Origin: Delphinus delphis
Taxonomy: Eukaryota; Chordata; Mammalia; Artiodactyla; Delphinidae
Length of the DNA stretch: 64,000 bases
Direction: 5' to 3'
Assembly: GCF_949987515.2 (NCBI RefSeq)
Contig: NC_082695.1
Location: forward strand, 70,760,466 to 70,824,465
Shown: positions 11,712-23,170 of the stretch, piece by piece
How positions within the stretch are numbered: position 1 is the first letter of the stretch
How the letters are laid out: each line of letters starts with the position of its first letter
Program-made: the position numbers and the translations under genes
Notes under the pieces: model-generated
What the model was told of the DNA's origin: nothing
Databases searched by the model: none
The model's input: only the letters and a program-made list of their open reading frames with translations

Positions 11712-11960
11712 AAAAATACTATGCTCAGGCTTCCCCTGGTGGTGCAGTGGTTGAGAGTCCGCCTGCTGATGCAGGGGACACGGGTTCGTGCCCCGGTCCG
11801 GGAAGATCCCACGGATCCCACGTGCCGCGGAGCGGCTGGGCCCATGAGCCATGGCCGTTGAGCCTGCACGTTCAGAGCCTGTGCTCCGTAACGGGAGAGG
11901 CCACAACGGGGAGAGGCCCGCATACCGCAAAAAAAAAAAAAAAAAAAAAATACTATGCTC
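11712..11960 (+). mobile_element. CHR-type SINE, short (cetacean-deletion-like) form
   Basis: Plus orientation. The head ccctggtggtgcagtgg carries the A box and gggttcgtgccccgg the B box. The body is short, ends at gaggcccgcataccgc, and is followed by a run of about 20 A. Perfect 15-bp target duplications aaaaatactatgctc lie at 11712-11726 and 11946-11960. The copy has a private 9-bp tandem duplication, gatcccacg, at 11805-11822. Confidence 0.97.
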
Positions 11961-12814
11961 GTGACTAACTCCTGCCAGTGCAAATGAGAAGGTTTAACAT
12001 GTAAGTACCTACTCAGTGAAATTATTCATCCTTCTTTTCTTGATTGTGCTTTCTCCCTGCGATGCACCTCCCTAATTCTCAGTTTTCTTTTATCATCCTG
12101 AATTCCTCAATTCCTTTCTTGATCTCATGGAGGCTGCTACCAGAGCACTTTAGCTCTGACCACTGGGACTACAGACAAAGAACTAGAATGAGCCAAGGTT
12201 TCTTTTGGCCATGCCAGCTATAGACTGCCAACCTTTGGATTTCTTTCTATGTGAAAGAAAAATAAATGTCTTATTTCAGCTGTTACATTTTAGTCTCTGT
12301 TATAGCCAAACACAATGCCTCACTGACATAGATGTGTGCAAGCTTACTGGTAGCTATTGACCGCCTTCATTATCAGTAATCTTGCTTTGAGGAGCACCTC
12401 AGTACACAAAATGTGCAGATGCTAGTAGGGGCTTAACACTTGTGTTTTGAACCAATGAATTGCAAAGAAGAAAGTGGTGGAAGGGAGCATTATCAGCAGA
12501 GGAAGTGGACTGAGCAAAAGTCCAGATGCCAGCAAAGCATATTTGGAAAATGGGGAGTAAAGCAATTGGATTCATGGTGGGAAAATTACTGAGATCTAAT
12601 TTAAGTGGGATAGGTTGGGACCCAAATGGAAAGGGAAAACAAGCCCAGGTTAACCTAGCACTTCCATTTACCTGCAGTCAAGTCTGCTAGGTAAGCACTC
12701 GATTAAATGGTGCCTCTTGGGAGTCTTCCTTCCCCAGGGAAAATCAATTGTATATATGTGTGTACACATACACTCACACACACGCTCTCATCCGTGTTTA
12801 CAAACACTCATATG
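11961..12814. other. Single-copy sequence, mostly nothing recognised
   Basis: The stretch near 12470-12560 (gaagtggactgagcaaaagt) faintly resembles an old LINE-derived repeat. A short CA-rich run occurs at 12770-12785. No exon-like frame. Confidence 0.35.
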
Positions 12815-12980
12815 TCATGTTGTAAAATGTCACCATTGCCCACTGTATAGCGACCCTTTGTCTGCTCACTTCTCTGTAATGTCATTGAGGACCAAGTCTT
12901 GTCTTACTGTCTTTGTACCTTTGATGCTTAGCATGGAGCTTGGCCCATAGTGGGTACTCAACAAACGTTAGTAATAATTC
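12815..12980 (+). mobile_element. L2 LINE 3' end, sense
   Basis: cattgaggaccaagtcttgt, ctttgtacctttgatgctta and ggcccatagtgggtactcaa then caaacgtta match the sense 3' end of L2, which usually closes with tgaatgaa-type repeats. Confidence 0.8.
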
Positions 12981-13100
12981 ATTACTAATTATTAGTAATA
13001 ATTAACAAGTAGTAATAGTTACTACTTAAATAGTATTTACAATTAGTAATAATGTAGGGAAACACTATTACTAATGATGTAATAATTACTTGGGGAGACA
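12966..13100. repeat. AT-rich palindromic TTAGTAAT/ATTACTAA cluster
   Basis: Repeated ttagtaat and its complement attactaa occur at 12968, 12981, 12991, about 13043 and about 13067. 12968-12975 pairs with 12981-12988 across 5 nt, and 12981-12989 pairs with 12991-12999 across 1 nt. It begins at the end of the L2 relic. Confidence 0.75.
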
Positions 13101-13315
13101 ATGGAAATTTTGAAAGGAGACAATAATATCCCCAAATAGATATTGTTATTAATTAATCTGTTACTACTGACTTGGATGCTTGGAGGAAGGGAAAAAATAA
13201 ATGAGGCTATAAAATGGTCTAGGTTTAAAGAAACCCCTGATTCTGGGAGAGCACCAGGAATAGAAAGTGAAGGGCAGATACAACGATTATTGTGAACAAT
13301 ATCAAGAAAGCAGCA
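13101..13315. other. Single-copy sequence, nothing recognised
   Basis: AT-rich spacer between the palindromic tract and the next SINE. No signature seen. Confidence 0.35.
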
Positions 13316-13327
13316 AGCAGATTAAAT

Positions 13328-13331
13328 TTGT

Positions 13332-13362
<31 letters not shown>

Positions 13363-13568
13363 GTTTTTGTTTTGTTTTGTTACGCGGGCCTCTCACCGCT
13401 GTGACCTCTCCCGTTGCGGAGCACAGGCTCCGGATGCGCAGGCTCAGCGGCCATGGCTCACGGGCCCAGCCGCTCCGCGGCATGTGGGATCTTCCCGGGC
13501 CGGGGCACGAACCCGTGTCCCCTGCATCGGCAGGCGGACTGTCAACCACTGCGCCACCAGGGAAGCCC
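13328..13568 (-). mobile_element. CHR-type SINE, short form
   Basis: Minus orientation, tRNA-like head at the right end (ccactgcgccaccagggaagc). The tail has become a TTTTTG/TTTTG repeat at 13328-13380, i.e. an (AAAAC)n tail on the SINE strand. Target duplication is unclear: only cagatt (13318-13323 and 13569-13574) matches. Confidence 0.95.
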
Positions 13569-13814
13569 CAGATTCTTTAATAGGCTAATAAGCATTGTGA
13601 ATCATCAAGGTTAAAGTATAGTATAGAGCCATCCTGGACTTCTTGACCAAAGAGTCCTTTATTCTCTCCAACATCTCAAATGACTGGTGCTCCGTGGGTC
13701 CCGCTTTGGAAAGCATTGCTCCACTCACTGCTTGATGAAAACAATCAAAGTTTATTGAAGAGGTCCAAACTGTGGACCACACTGTGGAATAAAATCAAAA
13801 TACTCTTTATTCTT
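13569..13814. other. Single-copy sequence, nothing recognised
   Basis: Short spacer without recognised content. Confidence 0.35.
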
Positions 13815-13992
13815 GAATGGTGGTTCCCAATATTGACAGAATCACCTGGAAATGTACAAAAAAAAAAAAAATCGGAGGTCAGGCAACACTCCCAGATATT
13901 CTGACTTCACTGTTCTGAGGTAGGGCCTGGAAATTAAGAGCTTCTTTGGTGTTTCTAAAGTGTAGCCTAGTTTGAGAAGATCTGCTCTAGAA
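13815..13992. mobile_element. MER5-type (hAT-Charlie) DNA transposon relic
   Basis: The edges ggttcccaatattgacagaa, tcacctgg and cctagtttgagaagatctgc are those of the non-autonomous MER5A/B family, with gtagggcctggaaattaaga in the middle. An A run has expanded at 13859-13872. I leave the strand undetermined because of decay. Confidence 0.75.
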
Positions 13993-14927
13993 TAATCTTA
14001 AGCATAATTATATACCTAAAACTACAAGTGACCCGGATTGGGGTTCTAATATCAATGTCTAATTTCATGTCATTTAAGGAACCATCAGCAACTACTAGGA
14101 AATCATCGCTTTTCTGATCAGGACTTAGATTTCTCTTCTTTTGCCTAAGGTTCTTCTACATTTTCCACTTTCTTTTTTGTCACACATAGGTCCATGCTGG
14201 GATGCCATTCCCATCTATCTGATGCCTTATTACATTGTATTACATGACCTTGCATTCTCTTCTCATTCAGTTGCCCAGTGTTGATACAAGTACAGCTTTT
14301 ATCAATGGCGTTAAAAGAGTTGGCTTCTTCCAACACCTATTCTGCCAAAAGCTTGACATCAGTTATTTATTCTTCTGCTACTTGCATGATGCCGCAGCTC
14401 CATCACATCTTTCTCTCTCTTCTCGGAACTCTGTCTTGTTGGCATGGCCAGTTGCCTCTGTGTTCTGCCCTGTGCAATGTGTTCTGCTTGCTACAGAAGA
14501 GAGAAGATGGCGGTCTGATGTTGCTTTTATTTTTGGCAAGGAAAGTGACTTTCATACTTAGTTTGAGATGGAAATGGATTTCTTATTTCAGGAAAAAAGG
14601 AACGTCGACGCTAGGACATAGCCTGCTTGTGTCTATTAAACATTCTTATTAATTTTAGCAGCTCAGCAGATCACTGTTTCAATATTTTGCTACCATTACC
14701 ATGTGGATGACTCCACAGTCTAGGATGGTTGCTCCCATCCTGCCTTAGTCCCATCTCAGGCGAGCAGCCCTGCAGGAAGCACAAGTTTCTGGTCCCAGAG
14801 GCAGGTGAATCTCTCTGCGTGAAGAGAGTCAGGACCGTTAAAAGCTCAATCATAACTTGAGCCCTGAGTGATACCAGAGACACGAAGTGATGCCCACAGG
14901 AGCCTGTGGTCAGAAGTGAGGAGGATG
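13993..14927. other. Single-copy sequence, nothing recognised
   Basis: Mixed composition. Overlapping open frames up to about 124 codons (14278-14652) show no resemblance to a protein family. Confidence 0.4.
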
Positions 14928-15108
14928 AGCTGGGAAGGGGAGGAGTAGACGACTAAATATAATTGAGAGGAAAGTGGGGAGAGGCGGGAAACAGAAGGAA
15001 AAGAAGGAAAGGAGGGAGAGAGGGAAGAGGAGGGGAGAAGGGTAAAAGAGGAAAGGAGGGAGGAAGGATGGCAGGGGAGAGGAGGGGAAGGGAGGGGAGA
15101 ACTGGGAC
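14928..15108. repeat. Polypurine (G/A) tract
   Basis: From about 14970 to 15108 the plus strand is almost entirely G and A (ggaaaagaaggaaaggaggg type), with only scattered pyrimidines. Such mirror-like purine tracts are prone to triplex formation. No coding content. Confidence 0.9.
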
Positions 15109-15890
15109 AGAGTTACAAGAAATTCTCCCATGGCCTCAGGTGCCATTTAACTTCATCCTTTTCCTAAACGTCAAAGATCATATCAACATAACTAATCCTT
15201 ATTCTTCTCTGAAAGATTATGATCAATAACAGCTTTATGAATAGTGGTGATATAGAGTTAAGTGAGAGCAATCAGTGATTGACTAGAATTCAGATTATAG
15301 TCACCTATTCCCCCAATTATTTGGGAAAAAGCAAAGGTCAAGTTTTAATTCTAATAATAATACACTATCTCATGGACATATTAGGAAGACTTTGAGGTTA
15401 CCAGTACAAGTATGGCCTGCCTTTTTAAATTGGTCAGATGGAATGATATCCCCATCTACAATGTCCTTTATGACTTGGATTAAGCCTTTCCCATGGACTT
15501 GATTGCTGGGGCTCTTTCATCAAGCTTCTTGTTAATATTCCTTGTAATATTCCCACCTGTTTTGATGTCACTCTGGCTCATCCATCACCCATTGTTGCGA
15601 ACAGGGCCACAGGCTCATTCAGCATCGTGGCAAACACTCTAACGCAGCTGGAGATTTATTCTATCGTCTCAGGCCAGGCTGGTCCAGGCCTTTGACTCAT
15701 TCACTGTACACCTTGACAGTGTAATTGTGTTGAAGAGTTTTCTTCCGTCACTGGCGGAGTCTAACTGCAAACAATGGAGGAGGGAACTATTTTCCGTGAG
15801 ACCTGAAACAGGCTCATCTACTATGGATTCTCCCAAGCAACTGGAACCCTGAGCAAACATGGAACAAATTTCAGGCACAGATGGAGCGTA
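15109..15890. other. Single-copy sequence, nothing recognised
   Basis: No repeat signature and no exon-like frame. Confidence 0.4.
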
Positions 15891-15955
15891 CACACACACA
15901 CTCCCTCCCCCTTTCTCTCTCTCTGTTTCTCTCTGTTTTCTCTTCTCTCACTTTG
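15891..15955. repeat. CA run followed by polypyrimidine tract
   Basis: acacacacacactccctccc leads into tttctctctctctgtttctc, a simple-repeat region. Confidence 0.85.
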
Positions 15956-16325
15956 CCCAGATTTTGAAATAAATTCTGTTTTTTTCCTTACTTCTTTCAT
16001 ACAGCTTGAATTCTCAGATGCTATGAACTCATATTTCTCATTCTATAATCTACCAAGTCACTGATGTCTCTAAGAATGTTGGTGTTTCATTTAGGGTTAA
16101 TTCCTTAAAAATACGCCCACATAATTAATGCAATCTTCCTGCGAGTTATGCTTGGCCTTTTCCCCAAATGCTGCACATTCTCATGTTCTCAGTGAAAAGA
16201 GATGGCCTGATCTTTCAGCAAGGGTATGATATGGCTTTTTAGTGACTTCTATTTGATCTGTGGGTACAAAAGAGGAATAGGATTCAATTATACCTTGGAA
16301 AAATAGGTGCTGACCTCCCTTACAT
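15956..16325. other. Single-copy sequence, nothing recognised
   Basis: Spacer without recognised content. Confidence 0.35.
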
Positions 16326-16655
16326 TCTTTTTTTTAATTGAAGTCCAGCTGATTTACAATGTTGTGTTAGTTTCAGACGTACAGCAAAGTGATTCAGATA
16401 AATATATATACATATAGTGTATATACATGTATATATATATTATATATATATTCTTTTCCAGATCCTTTTCCGTTATAGGTTACTGCAAGATATTGAATAT
16501 ACTTCCCTGTGCTGTACAGTAGGTCCTTGTTGTTTATCTGTTTTATATACAGTAATGTGTATCTGTTCTTCCCAAAGTCCTAATTTATCCCTCCCCTCCC
16601 CCCTTCCCCTTTGGCCACCATAAGTTTGTTCTCTGTGTCTGTGAGTCATGTACAC
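16326..16655 (-). mobile_element. L1 3' UTR fragment, antisense
   Basis: ttgaagtccagctgatttac, aatgttgtgttagtttcaga and cagcaaagtgattcagataa are the antisense of the whale/ruminant-type L1 3' end. cccctttggccaccataag and ctctgtgtctgtgagtcatg continue it. A TA-rich run has expanded at 16400-16452. The element is 5'-truncated, leaving only the 3' tail. Confidence 0.92.
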
Positions 16656-17404
16656 TCTGAGTTCAAACTCAGCTTAGAAGTCATTTCTTCACCAGTGTAG
16701 CCATGCAATACTTTACCTGCTTTGTATAGATCCCACATCCTTTGTGTCTGAGCAGGCAAGGTGGAGAATTGTCCACATATTAGGCCCTCCGTATGCTTTG
16801 TTTTGATGTAGCACCTCAAGGAACAGGTTCCATCAGGGTGGATGTTCTGCTGGTTGTTGATTCGGTCTCAGCTTCCTCCAGTGACAGCCTGTCTCAACAC
16901 TGTCAATACCTCTTCAGCGTTGACAATAAGCAGACGTGATGGCAGGCTGTTCTTGTCTGCTCACTTAATGACTTCGCTGATGACATGCAGGTGTGCACTG
17001 GTGTTGTACCTAGTCTTGGAGCTTTCGTGTTCTGCTGAGTAGAAGGAGGGCTGGCTTCTAGCCCTGTGAGAATATATAAAACTATTCTGGGCGCTTGCCA
17101 GCTCGAGATGAGCGATGTATGGTCATAATGACTCATAATTTTCAAGATAGCATTAAGGAAATGTTAGGTCACTTCATCTAACAGAATGAAACGCATCAAG
17201 AACATGCTTTCAGTTAAAAGCACTTGAGGAAGTTATTCTACACCTGACACATGACAATTGTAACATTGTTCAGTCTTTAAAAGCAAGGAATCTGAACATG
17301 AGTCCAAACATTCAATAACAAATTTGCTTTGCTAATTTTTGAACAGTTTTACTCATCCTTCTAGAGCATGAGAGACAATAAAGTTAAGGATTTATGCACA
17401 AGAA
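16656..17404. other. Single-copy sequence, nothing recognised
   Basis: No repeat signature and no exon-like frame. Confidence 0.4.
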
Positions 17405-17590
17405 CTCTGCAAATAAGCTGTCCTGATTTCAGTCCTAGCTTTGAGCAAGGTCCTAAACTTTCCTGTGACTCAGTTTCCTCATATATACCATTGGAACAGT
17501 TAAAAGTACCTACCTTTTAAGGCTATCATTAAAATCAAACCATGCCTGGCACATAGTATATGCTCAGTAATGGTGAGCTGTTATTAATGG
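17405..17590 (+). repeat. MIR SINE relic, sense
   Basis: cctgtgactcagtttcctca, taaaagtacctaccttttaa, atgcctggcacatagtatat and gctcagtaatggt follow the sense MIR order. Confidence 0.88.
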
Positions 17591-18054
17591 AGCTGAAAGC
17601 AAAAAGGAGGTGAAATGATTTTTCTTTAGACTAGAGAAAGAGTCTGAGACAGACCTGGGAATTCAAAGCAGGTCTTGAGATCACCTCTGCACAGCTGCAT
17701 CCAACAGATAATATCCCCCCAGACAATGCCAGCTATCAGTGGTGATTGAGTGATTGATTCCTTTATATCCACTTGCTTGTTGACGCTGCTGCTCACCACT
17801 TTTAAGGACATCTTTCCCCTGGAGTTGTTTGTTCTTTTTCTCAATTGTCATCTTGGGTGTCTAGTGCTGACACTGCTATTCAAGTCTTGGACTGCTTGTG
17901 CAGGCTGTGCACCTGTCAACACAAAGCTTGACGTTGCCTCTCATGCATCAATTACCAGTTGCTCCAGAATGGAAGATGGTGAAGGGACACTCGTGAATAC
18001 ACTAATTGCTCAGTTTCCTTAACTGAGCCTACAGGACTATGCACATTTACATAT
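17591..18054. other. Single-copy sequence, nothing recognised
   Basis: No repeat signature and no exon-like frame. Confidence 0.4.
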
Positions 18055-18275
18055 GACTAGACTTAACTTAGCCAATCATCAAATATTTATCATATATCTA
18101 TTATATGCAGGTTGCAAAGATGAAGGGAGCAGAGGGATGACTAAAGAGAGGAAGCATATTTTTCAGGGCCTTGGGTGGTTGGACACAGTGCTAGGCACTT
18201 CAAATGACTTGTTCTATTCAATTCTCATCCCACTTTACAAATGAAAAAGTGGAATCTCAGAGAGGTTGTGCCGGA
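18055..18275 (-). repeat. L2/MIR-like relics, antisense
   Basis: atcatcaaatatttatcata, tctattatatgcaggttgca resembles antisense L2. cagtgctaggcacttcaaat, attctcatcccactttacaa and atctcagagaggttgtg resemble antisense MIR. Two old repeats may lie side by side. Confidence 0.6.
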
Positions 18276-18334
18276 AACAATCAAACCTAGGGTGGCTGAC
18301 TACAGAATTGACCAAGAACAACTGTAAGAATGGA

Positions 18335-21300
18335 AGATTGGTGAATAATCATCCAGAAAGAAAATCAATAAGGAGACATTGACCTTAAGTGACATGTTAT
18401 ACCAGATGGACTAAACAAATAAATATAGAATATTTCCATTCAAAAGCAACAGAATACACATTCTTCTCAAGTGCACATGGAATATTTTTCATGATAAATC
18501 ATATGTTAGGGCACAAAACAATTCTTAATACATTTAAGAGGATTGAAATCATATCAAGCTTCTTTTCTGACTGCAATGGTATGAAACTAGAAGTTAACTA
18601 CATGAAAAAAATTGGAAAAATTCACAAATATGTGGAGATTAAACAACATGCTACTAAGTGGGTCAAAGAAGAAATTAAAAGAGAAATAAAAAGATACCTT
18701 GAGACAAATAAACCCCAAAATTTGTGGGATGAAGCAAAGGCAGTTCTAAGAGGGAAGTTCATAGCAATGAATGCCTACCTCAAGAAAAAAGAAAAGTGTC
18801 AAATAAACAACCTAACTTTATACACCTCAAGAAACTAGAAAAAGAAGAACAAACAAAGACCAAAGTTAGTATAAAAATGAAATAAGAAAGATTAGAGCAG
18901 AAATAAATGAAATAGAGACTGAAAAACAGTAAAGAAAATCAATAAAACTAAAGTGTGATTCCTTGAAAAGGTAAGCAAAATCGACAAGCCTTTAGCTACA
19001 CTCACCAAGAAAAAACGAGGACTCAAATAAATAAAATTTAAAATGAAAGAGGAAAAGTTATAGCCAACACCACAGAAATACAAATAATCGTAAGAGAATA
19101 CTACGAATAATTATATGTCAACATAATGGACAACCTACCAAGACTGAATCACGTTGAAATAGAAAATCTGAAGAGACTGATTACTAGCAAGGAGATTGAA
19201 TGAGTACTGAAAAAAAGACCTCCCAACAAACAAAAGTTCAGGACCTGATAGCTTTGCTGGTGAATTCTACTAAACATTCTTTTATTAAAGAATTAATACC
19301 AGTCCTTCTCAAACACTTCCAAAAAATAGATGAGAAGGGAATCCTTCCATACTCACTTTACAAGGCCAGCATTACACTAATACCAAAACCAGACAAGGGT
19401 GACACAGCAAAAGAAAATTATGGGCCAGTTCTGTGATGAACATATATGCAAAAATGCTCAACAATATATTAAAAGGATCATACACCATGATCAAGTGGGA
19501 CTTATTCCAGGGATGCAGGGATGGTTCAACATCCACAAATCAGTCAGTGTGATACACCACATTAACGAAATGAAAGATAAAAATCATATGATCGTCTCAA
19601 TAGATGCAGAAAAAGCTGTGACAAAATTTAACATCCATTTATGATAAAAACTCTCAACCAAGTGGGTATAGAGGGAGTGTACCTCAACATAATAAAATCA
19701 GTATGTTATGAGTCCACAAATAACATCATACTTAGCAGTGAAAAGCTGAAAGCATTTCCCTTAAGATCAGGAACAGGACAAAAATGCCCACTCTTGCCAC
19801 TTTTATTCAACATGGTATTGAAAGTCCTAATCAGAGTGGTTAGGCAAGAAAAACAAATAAAAGGAATCCAAATTGGAAAGGAAGATATAAAGCTGTCATT
19901 ATTTGCAGATGACATGATACTATATATAGAAAGCCCTAAATACTACATCAAAAAAAACTGGTAGAACTAATAGACAAATTTGGTAAAGTTCCAGGATACA
20001 AAACCAATACACAAAAATCTGTTGCATTTTTATACACTAATAATGAACAATCAGAAGGAGAAATGAAAAGAATCCCATTTACAACCACATTAAAAGAAAT
20101 AAACTACCTAGGTATAAAGTTAACCAAGGAGGTGAAAGACCTGTATATTGAAAACAGGACATTAATGAAAACAATTGAAGAAGAAACAAAGAAATGGAAA
20201 GATATTCTGTCCTCATGGTTTGGAAGAATTAATATTGTTAAAATGTCCATTACACCCAAAGCCATCTACAGATTCAGTGCAATTCCTTTCAAACTTTCAA
20301 TTGCATTTTTCAAAAAAATAGAAGAAATAATCCTAAAATTTGTATGGAACCATGAAAAAACCTGAATAGAGAAAGCAATCTTGGGAAAGAAAAACAAAGC
20401 TGGGGGCATCATGCTGATTTCAAACCAAATTATAAAGCCATAGTAATTAAAACAGTATGGTATTGGCATAAAACAAGACACATAGATTAATGGAATAGAA
20501 TAGAGATCTCAGAAATAAACCCACACATATATGATCAATTAATTTACAATGAAGGAGTCAGGAATATACAATGCAGTAAAAACAGTCTTTTCAGTAAACA
20601 GTGTTGGAAAAACTGGACAGCCATGTGCAAAAGAATGAAACTCAACCACTATTTTACACCATACACAAAAAATAACTCAAAATAGATTAAAGACTTGAAA
20701 CTGTAAAAATCCTAGAAGAAAACATAAGCGGTAAGCTCCTTGACATAAGTCTTGGTGATGATTTTTTTGAATCTGACAACAAAAGCAAACACCAATAAGT
20801 GGGACTACAACAAACTAAAAAGCTTTTGCACAACAAAGGAAACCATCAACAAAACGAAAAAGCAACCTACTAAATGGGAGAAAATATTTTCAAATCATAT
20901 ATCTGATAAGGGACTAATATCCAAAATATATGAAGAACTCATACAACTCAATAGCAAAAAAACAATCTGATTTAAAAATGGGCAGAAGATCTGAACAGAC
21001 ATATTTCCAAAGAAGACATACAGGTGGCCAACAGACACATGAAAAGATGCTCAACATCACTAATCATCAGAAAAATGCAAATCAATACCACAATAAGATA
21101 TCACCTTACATCTTTTAAGTGGCTATTATCAAAAAGACAAGAAATAACAAGTGTTGACCAAGATATGAATAAAAGTGAACCCTCGTGTACTATTGGTGGG
21201 AATGTAAACTGGTGCAGCCGCTATGGAGAACAGTATAAGGTTCCTCAAAAAATTAAAAACAGAACTACCATATGAACTACCCAGCAGTTCCACTGTTTGG

Positions 21301-21600
21301 TATTACCCAAAGAAAATGAAAACACCAACTTGAAAAGATATATGCACCCTCATGTGCATTGCAGCATTATTTACAATAGCCACGCTATGGAAGCAACCTA
21401 AGTGCCCACTGATGGATAAATAGATAAAGAAATTGTTGTATGTAAATATACAATGGAATATTTTTCAGCCATAAAAAGATTGAAATCTTGACATTTATAC
21501 CAACGTGTATTGGACCTCAAGGGCATTGTGCTAAGTGAAATAAGTCAGAGAGAGGAAGACGAAAACCATATGATCTCTCTTACATGTGGAATGTAAAAAA
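18335..21600 (+). pseudogene. L1 ORF2 remnant (endonuclease C-terminal part, reverse transcriptase)
   Basis: ORF2p of L1 carries an AP-like endonuclease and a reverse transcriptase that copies L1 and SINE RNA into DNA. This copy begins after the first endonuclease motifs. At 18566-18580 the catalytic SDH motif reads S-D-C, so the histidine is lost. Open pieces lie at 18389-18838, 19200-19436, 19399-19644, 19641-19964 and 20063-20365, in changing frames, so at least four frameshifts or stops separate them. The RT core FADD (19904-19915, [10 protein letters not shown]) is still legible, as is [16 protein letters not shown] near 19486-19533. It cannot encode a working protein. It overlaps the enclosing mobile element entry. 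Confidence 0.92.
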
Positions 21601-21735
21601 GAAGAAGAGGCTCCTAGATACAGAGAACAGATTGGTAATTGCCATAAGCAGGGGGTAAGGGGTGGAAGAAATGGGTGAAGGGGGTCAAAAGATGAAGAGA
21701 AAAAATAAACCAACAAATACGGTGTATTACTGAGC
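18335..21735 (+). mobile_element. 5'-truncated L1, about 3.4 kb
   Basis: A sense L1 that starts inside the ORF2 endonuclease domain and runs through RT and the C-terminal region into the 3' UTR (ggaatgtaaaaaagaagaag, cataagcagggggtaagggg). It is an older element than the one at 44-50 kb: substitutions are many and the 3' end lacks a clear A tail and target duplication. No ORF1 or 5' UTR is present. Confidence 0.95.
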
Positions 21736-22237
21736 AATACCTTCTCACTTGTGGAAATTTATCTAGGAGATTTTTTTCTTCAGCAGATAATCAAAGAAGT
21801 GCACAAGTATACATGTGCGCACGTGTGTATGTATATATTCACACGTGTGTGTATCCATTACTATGTTGTTACAATACTAAAACACTGGGAATGATTTAAA
21901 TGGGTAAGCAATCATGGTAGGATTACACAATAGTATACTGTAGAGGTATTTAAAATGATTTTTCATATATATATGATGTTTTATACATATGTATGATGTT
22001 TATACATATATATCATTTTATATATATATATATACACGTATATATATTCATTAACAGGGAAAAATATCCAAGCCATATTTTTGAGTGAAATGAAATGCCA
22101 TGTTAGAAAAAAAGGGCGAATAGTATAGTCTCATTTCCATCAAATTATATATGTAAATATATCTTAGTCCCTAAACTCAAATATGAAAGAAATAATCATA
22201 TATGTGTATATGCGTATATATGTATGTGTATATATAG
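21736..22237. repeat. AT-rich region with TA/TATG simple repeats
   Basis: atatatatatatacacgtat near 22020 and related runs at 21960-22045 and 22190-22235, interspersed with AT-rich single-copy sequence. A CA/TG-rich run is at 21805-21855. Confidence 0.8.
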
Positions 22238-23170
22238 CTCAGAATTATTGAGTTGTAGTTCACATATCATAAAATTAATCATTTTAAGGTGTCCAACTCA
22301 ACGGTTTCTAATATATTCACAGAGTTGTGCAAACATTACCACTATTTAATTTTAGAACACTTACTAAATGACCCCAAAAGAAACCCTGTGCCCATTAACA
22401 GTTACTCCTCATTCCCCTACTCTCAGTCTCTGGCAACTATTAATCTACTTCCTATCTCTTAGGATTTGTCAATTCTGGACATTTCTTATAAATGTAATCA
22501 TACAATGTTACCAACTTCTTTCACTTAGTTCAATGTTTTCAAGTTTTCTCTATGCTATATCATGGATCAATACTTCATTCCTTTTTATGGGTGAGTACCA
22601 TTCCGTTATATGGATTTACTACATTTTGTCTACCCATTCATTAGTTGGACATTTGGGTTGTTTCCACTTTGAGGCTATTGGGAATAATGCTGCTATGAAT
22701 ATTCAGGTACAACTTTTTGTTTTTGTTTTTTGTTTTTTTTGGCGGCACGCGGGCCTCTCACTGTTGTGGCCTCCCCCGTTGCAGAGCACAGGCTCCGGAC
22801 GTGCAGGCTCAGCGGCCATGGCTCATGGGCCCAGCCGCTCCGCGGCATGTGGGATCCTCCCGGACCGGGGCACGAACCCGTGTCCCCTGCATCGGCAGGC
22901 GGACTCTCAACCACTGCGCCACCAGGGAAGCCCACAACTTTTTATGTGGACATATGTTTTCTCTTGGCTATTAGGAGTGTAGCTGTTGAATCAAATGGTA
23001 ACCCTATGTTTAAGATTTTGAGAAACTTCCAAACTATTTTCCAAAGTGGCTGCACCGTTTTATATTCCCCACCAACAATGAACAAGAGTTCCAAATTCTC
23101 CACGTCTTCTATACTTGTTACTGTGTGTCTTTTTGATTATGGCCACCTTAGTGAATGTGAAGTGGTTATA
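22238..23170 (-). mobile_element. L1M 3' end, antisense, split by a SINE
   Basis: Antisense L1M wording: ttcacagagttgtgcaaaca, ccaaaagaaaccctgtgccc, tctggcaactattaatctac, tggacatttgggttgtttcc on the left. gtggacatatgttttctctt, caaagtggctgcaccgtttt and gattatggccaccttagtga are on the right. The two parts align collinearly either side of the SINE at 22719-22933, so the SINE inserted later. Confidence 0.93.
22709..22943 (-). mobile_element. CHR-type SINE, short form, inside L1M
   Basis: Minus orientation, tail at 22719-22738, tRNA-like head ending at 22933. Perfect 10-bp target duplications acaacttttt lie at 22709-22718 and 22934-22943. Interrupts the L1M above. Confidence 0.96.
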
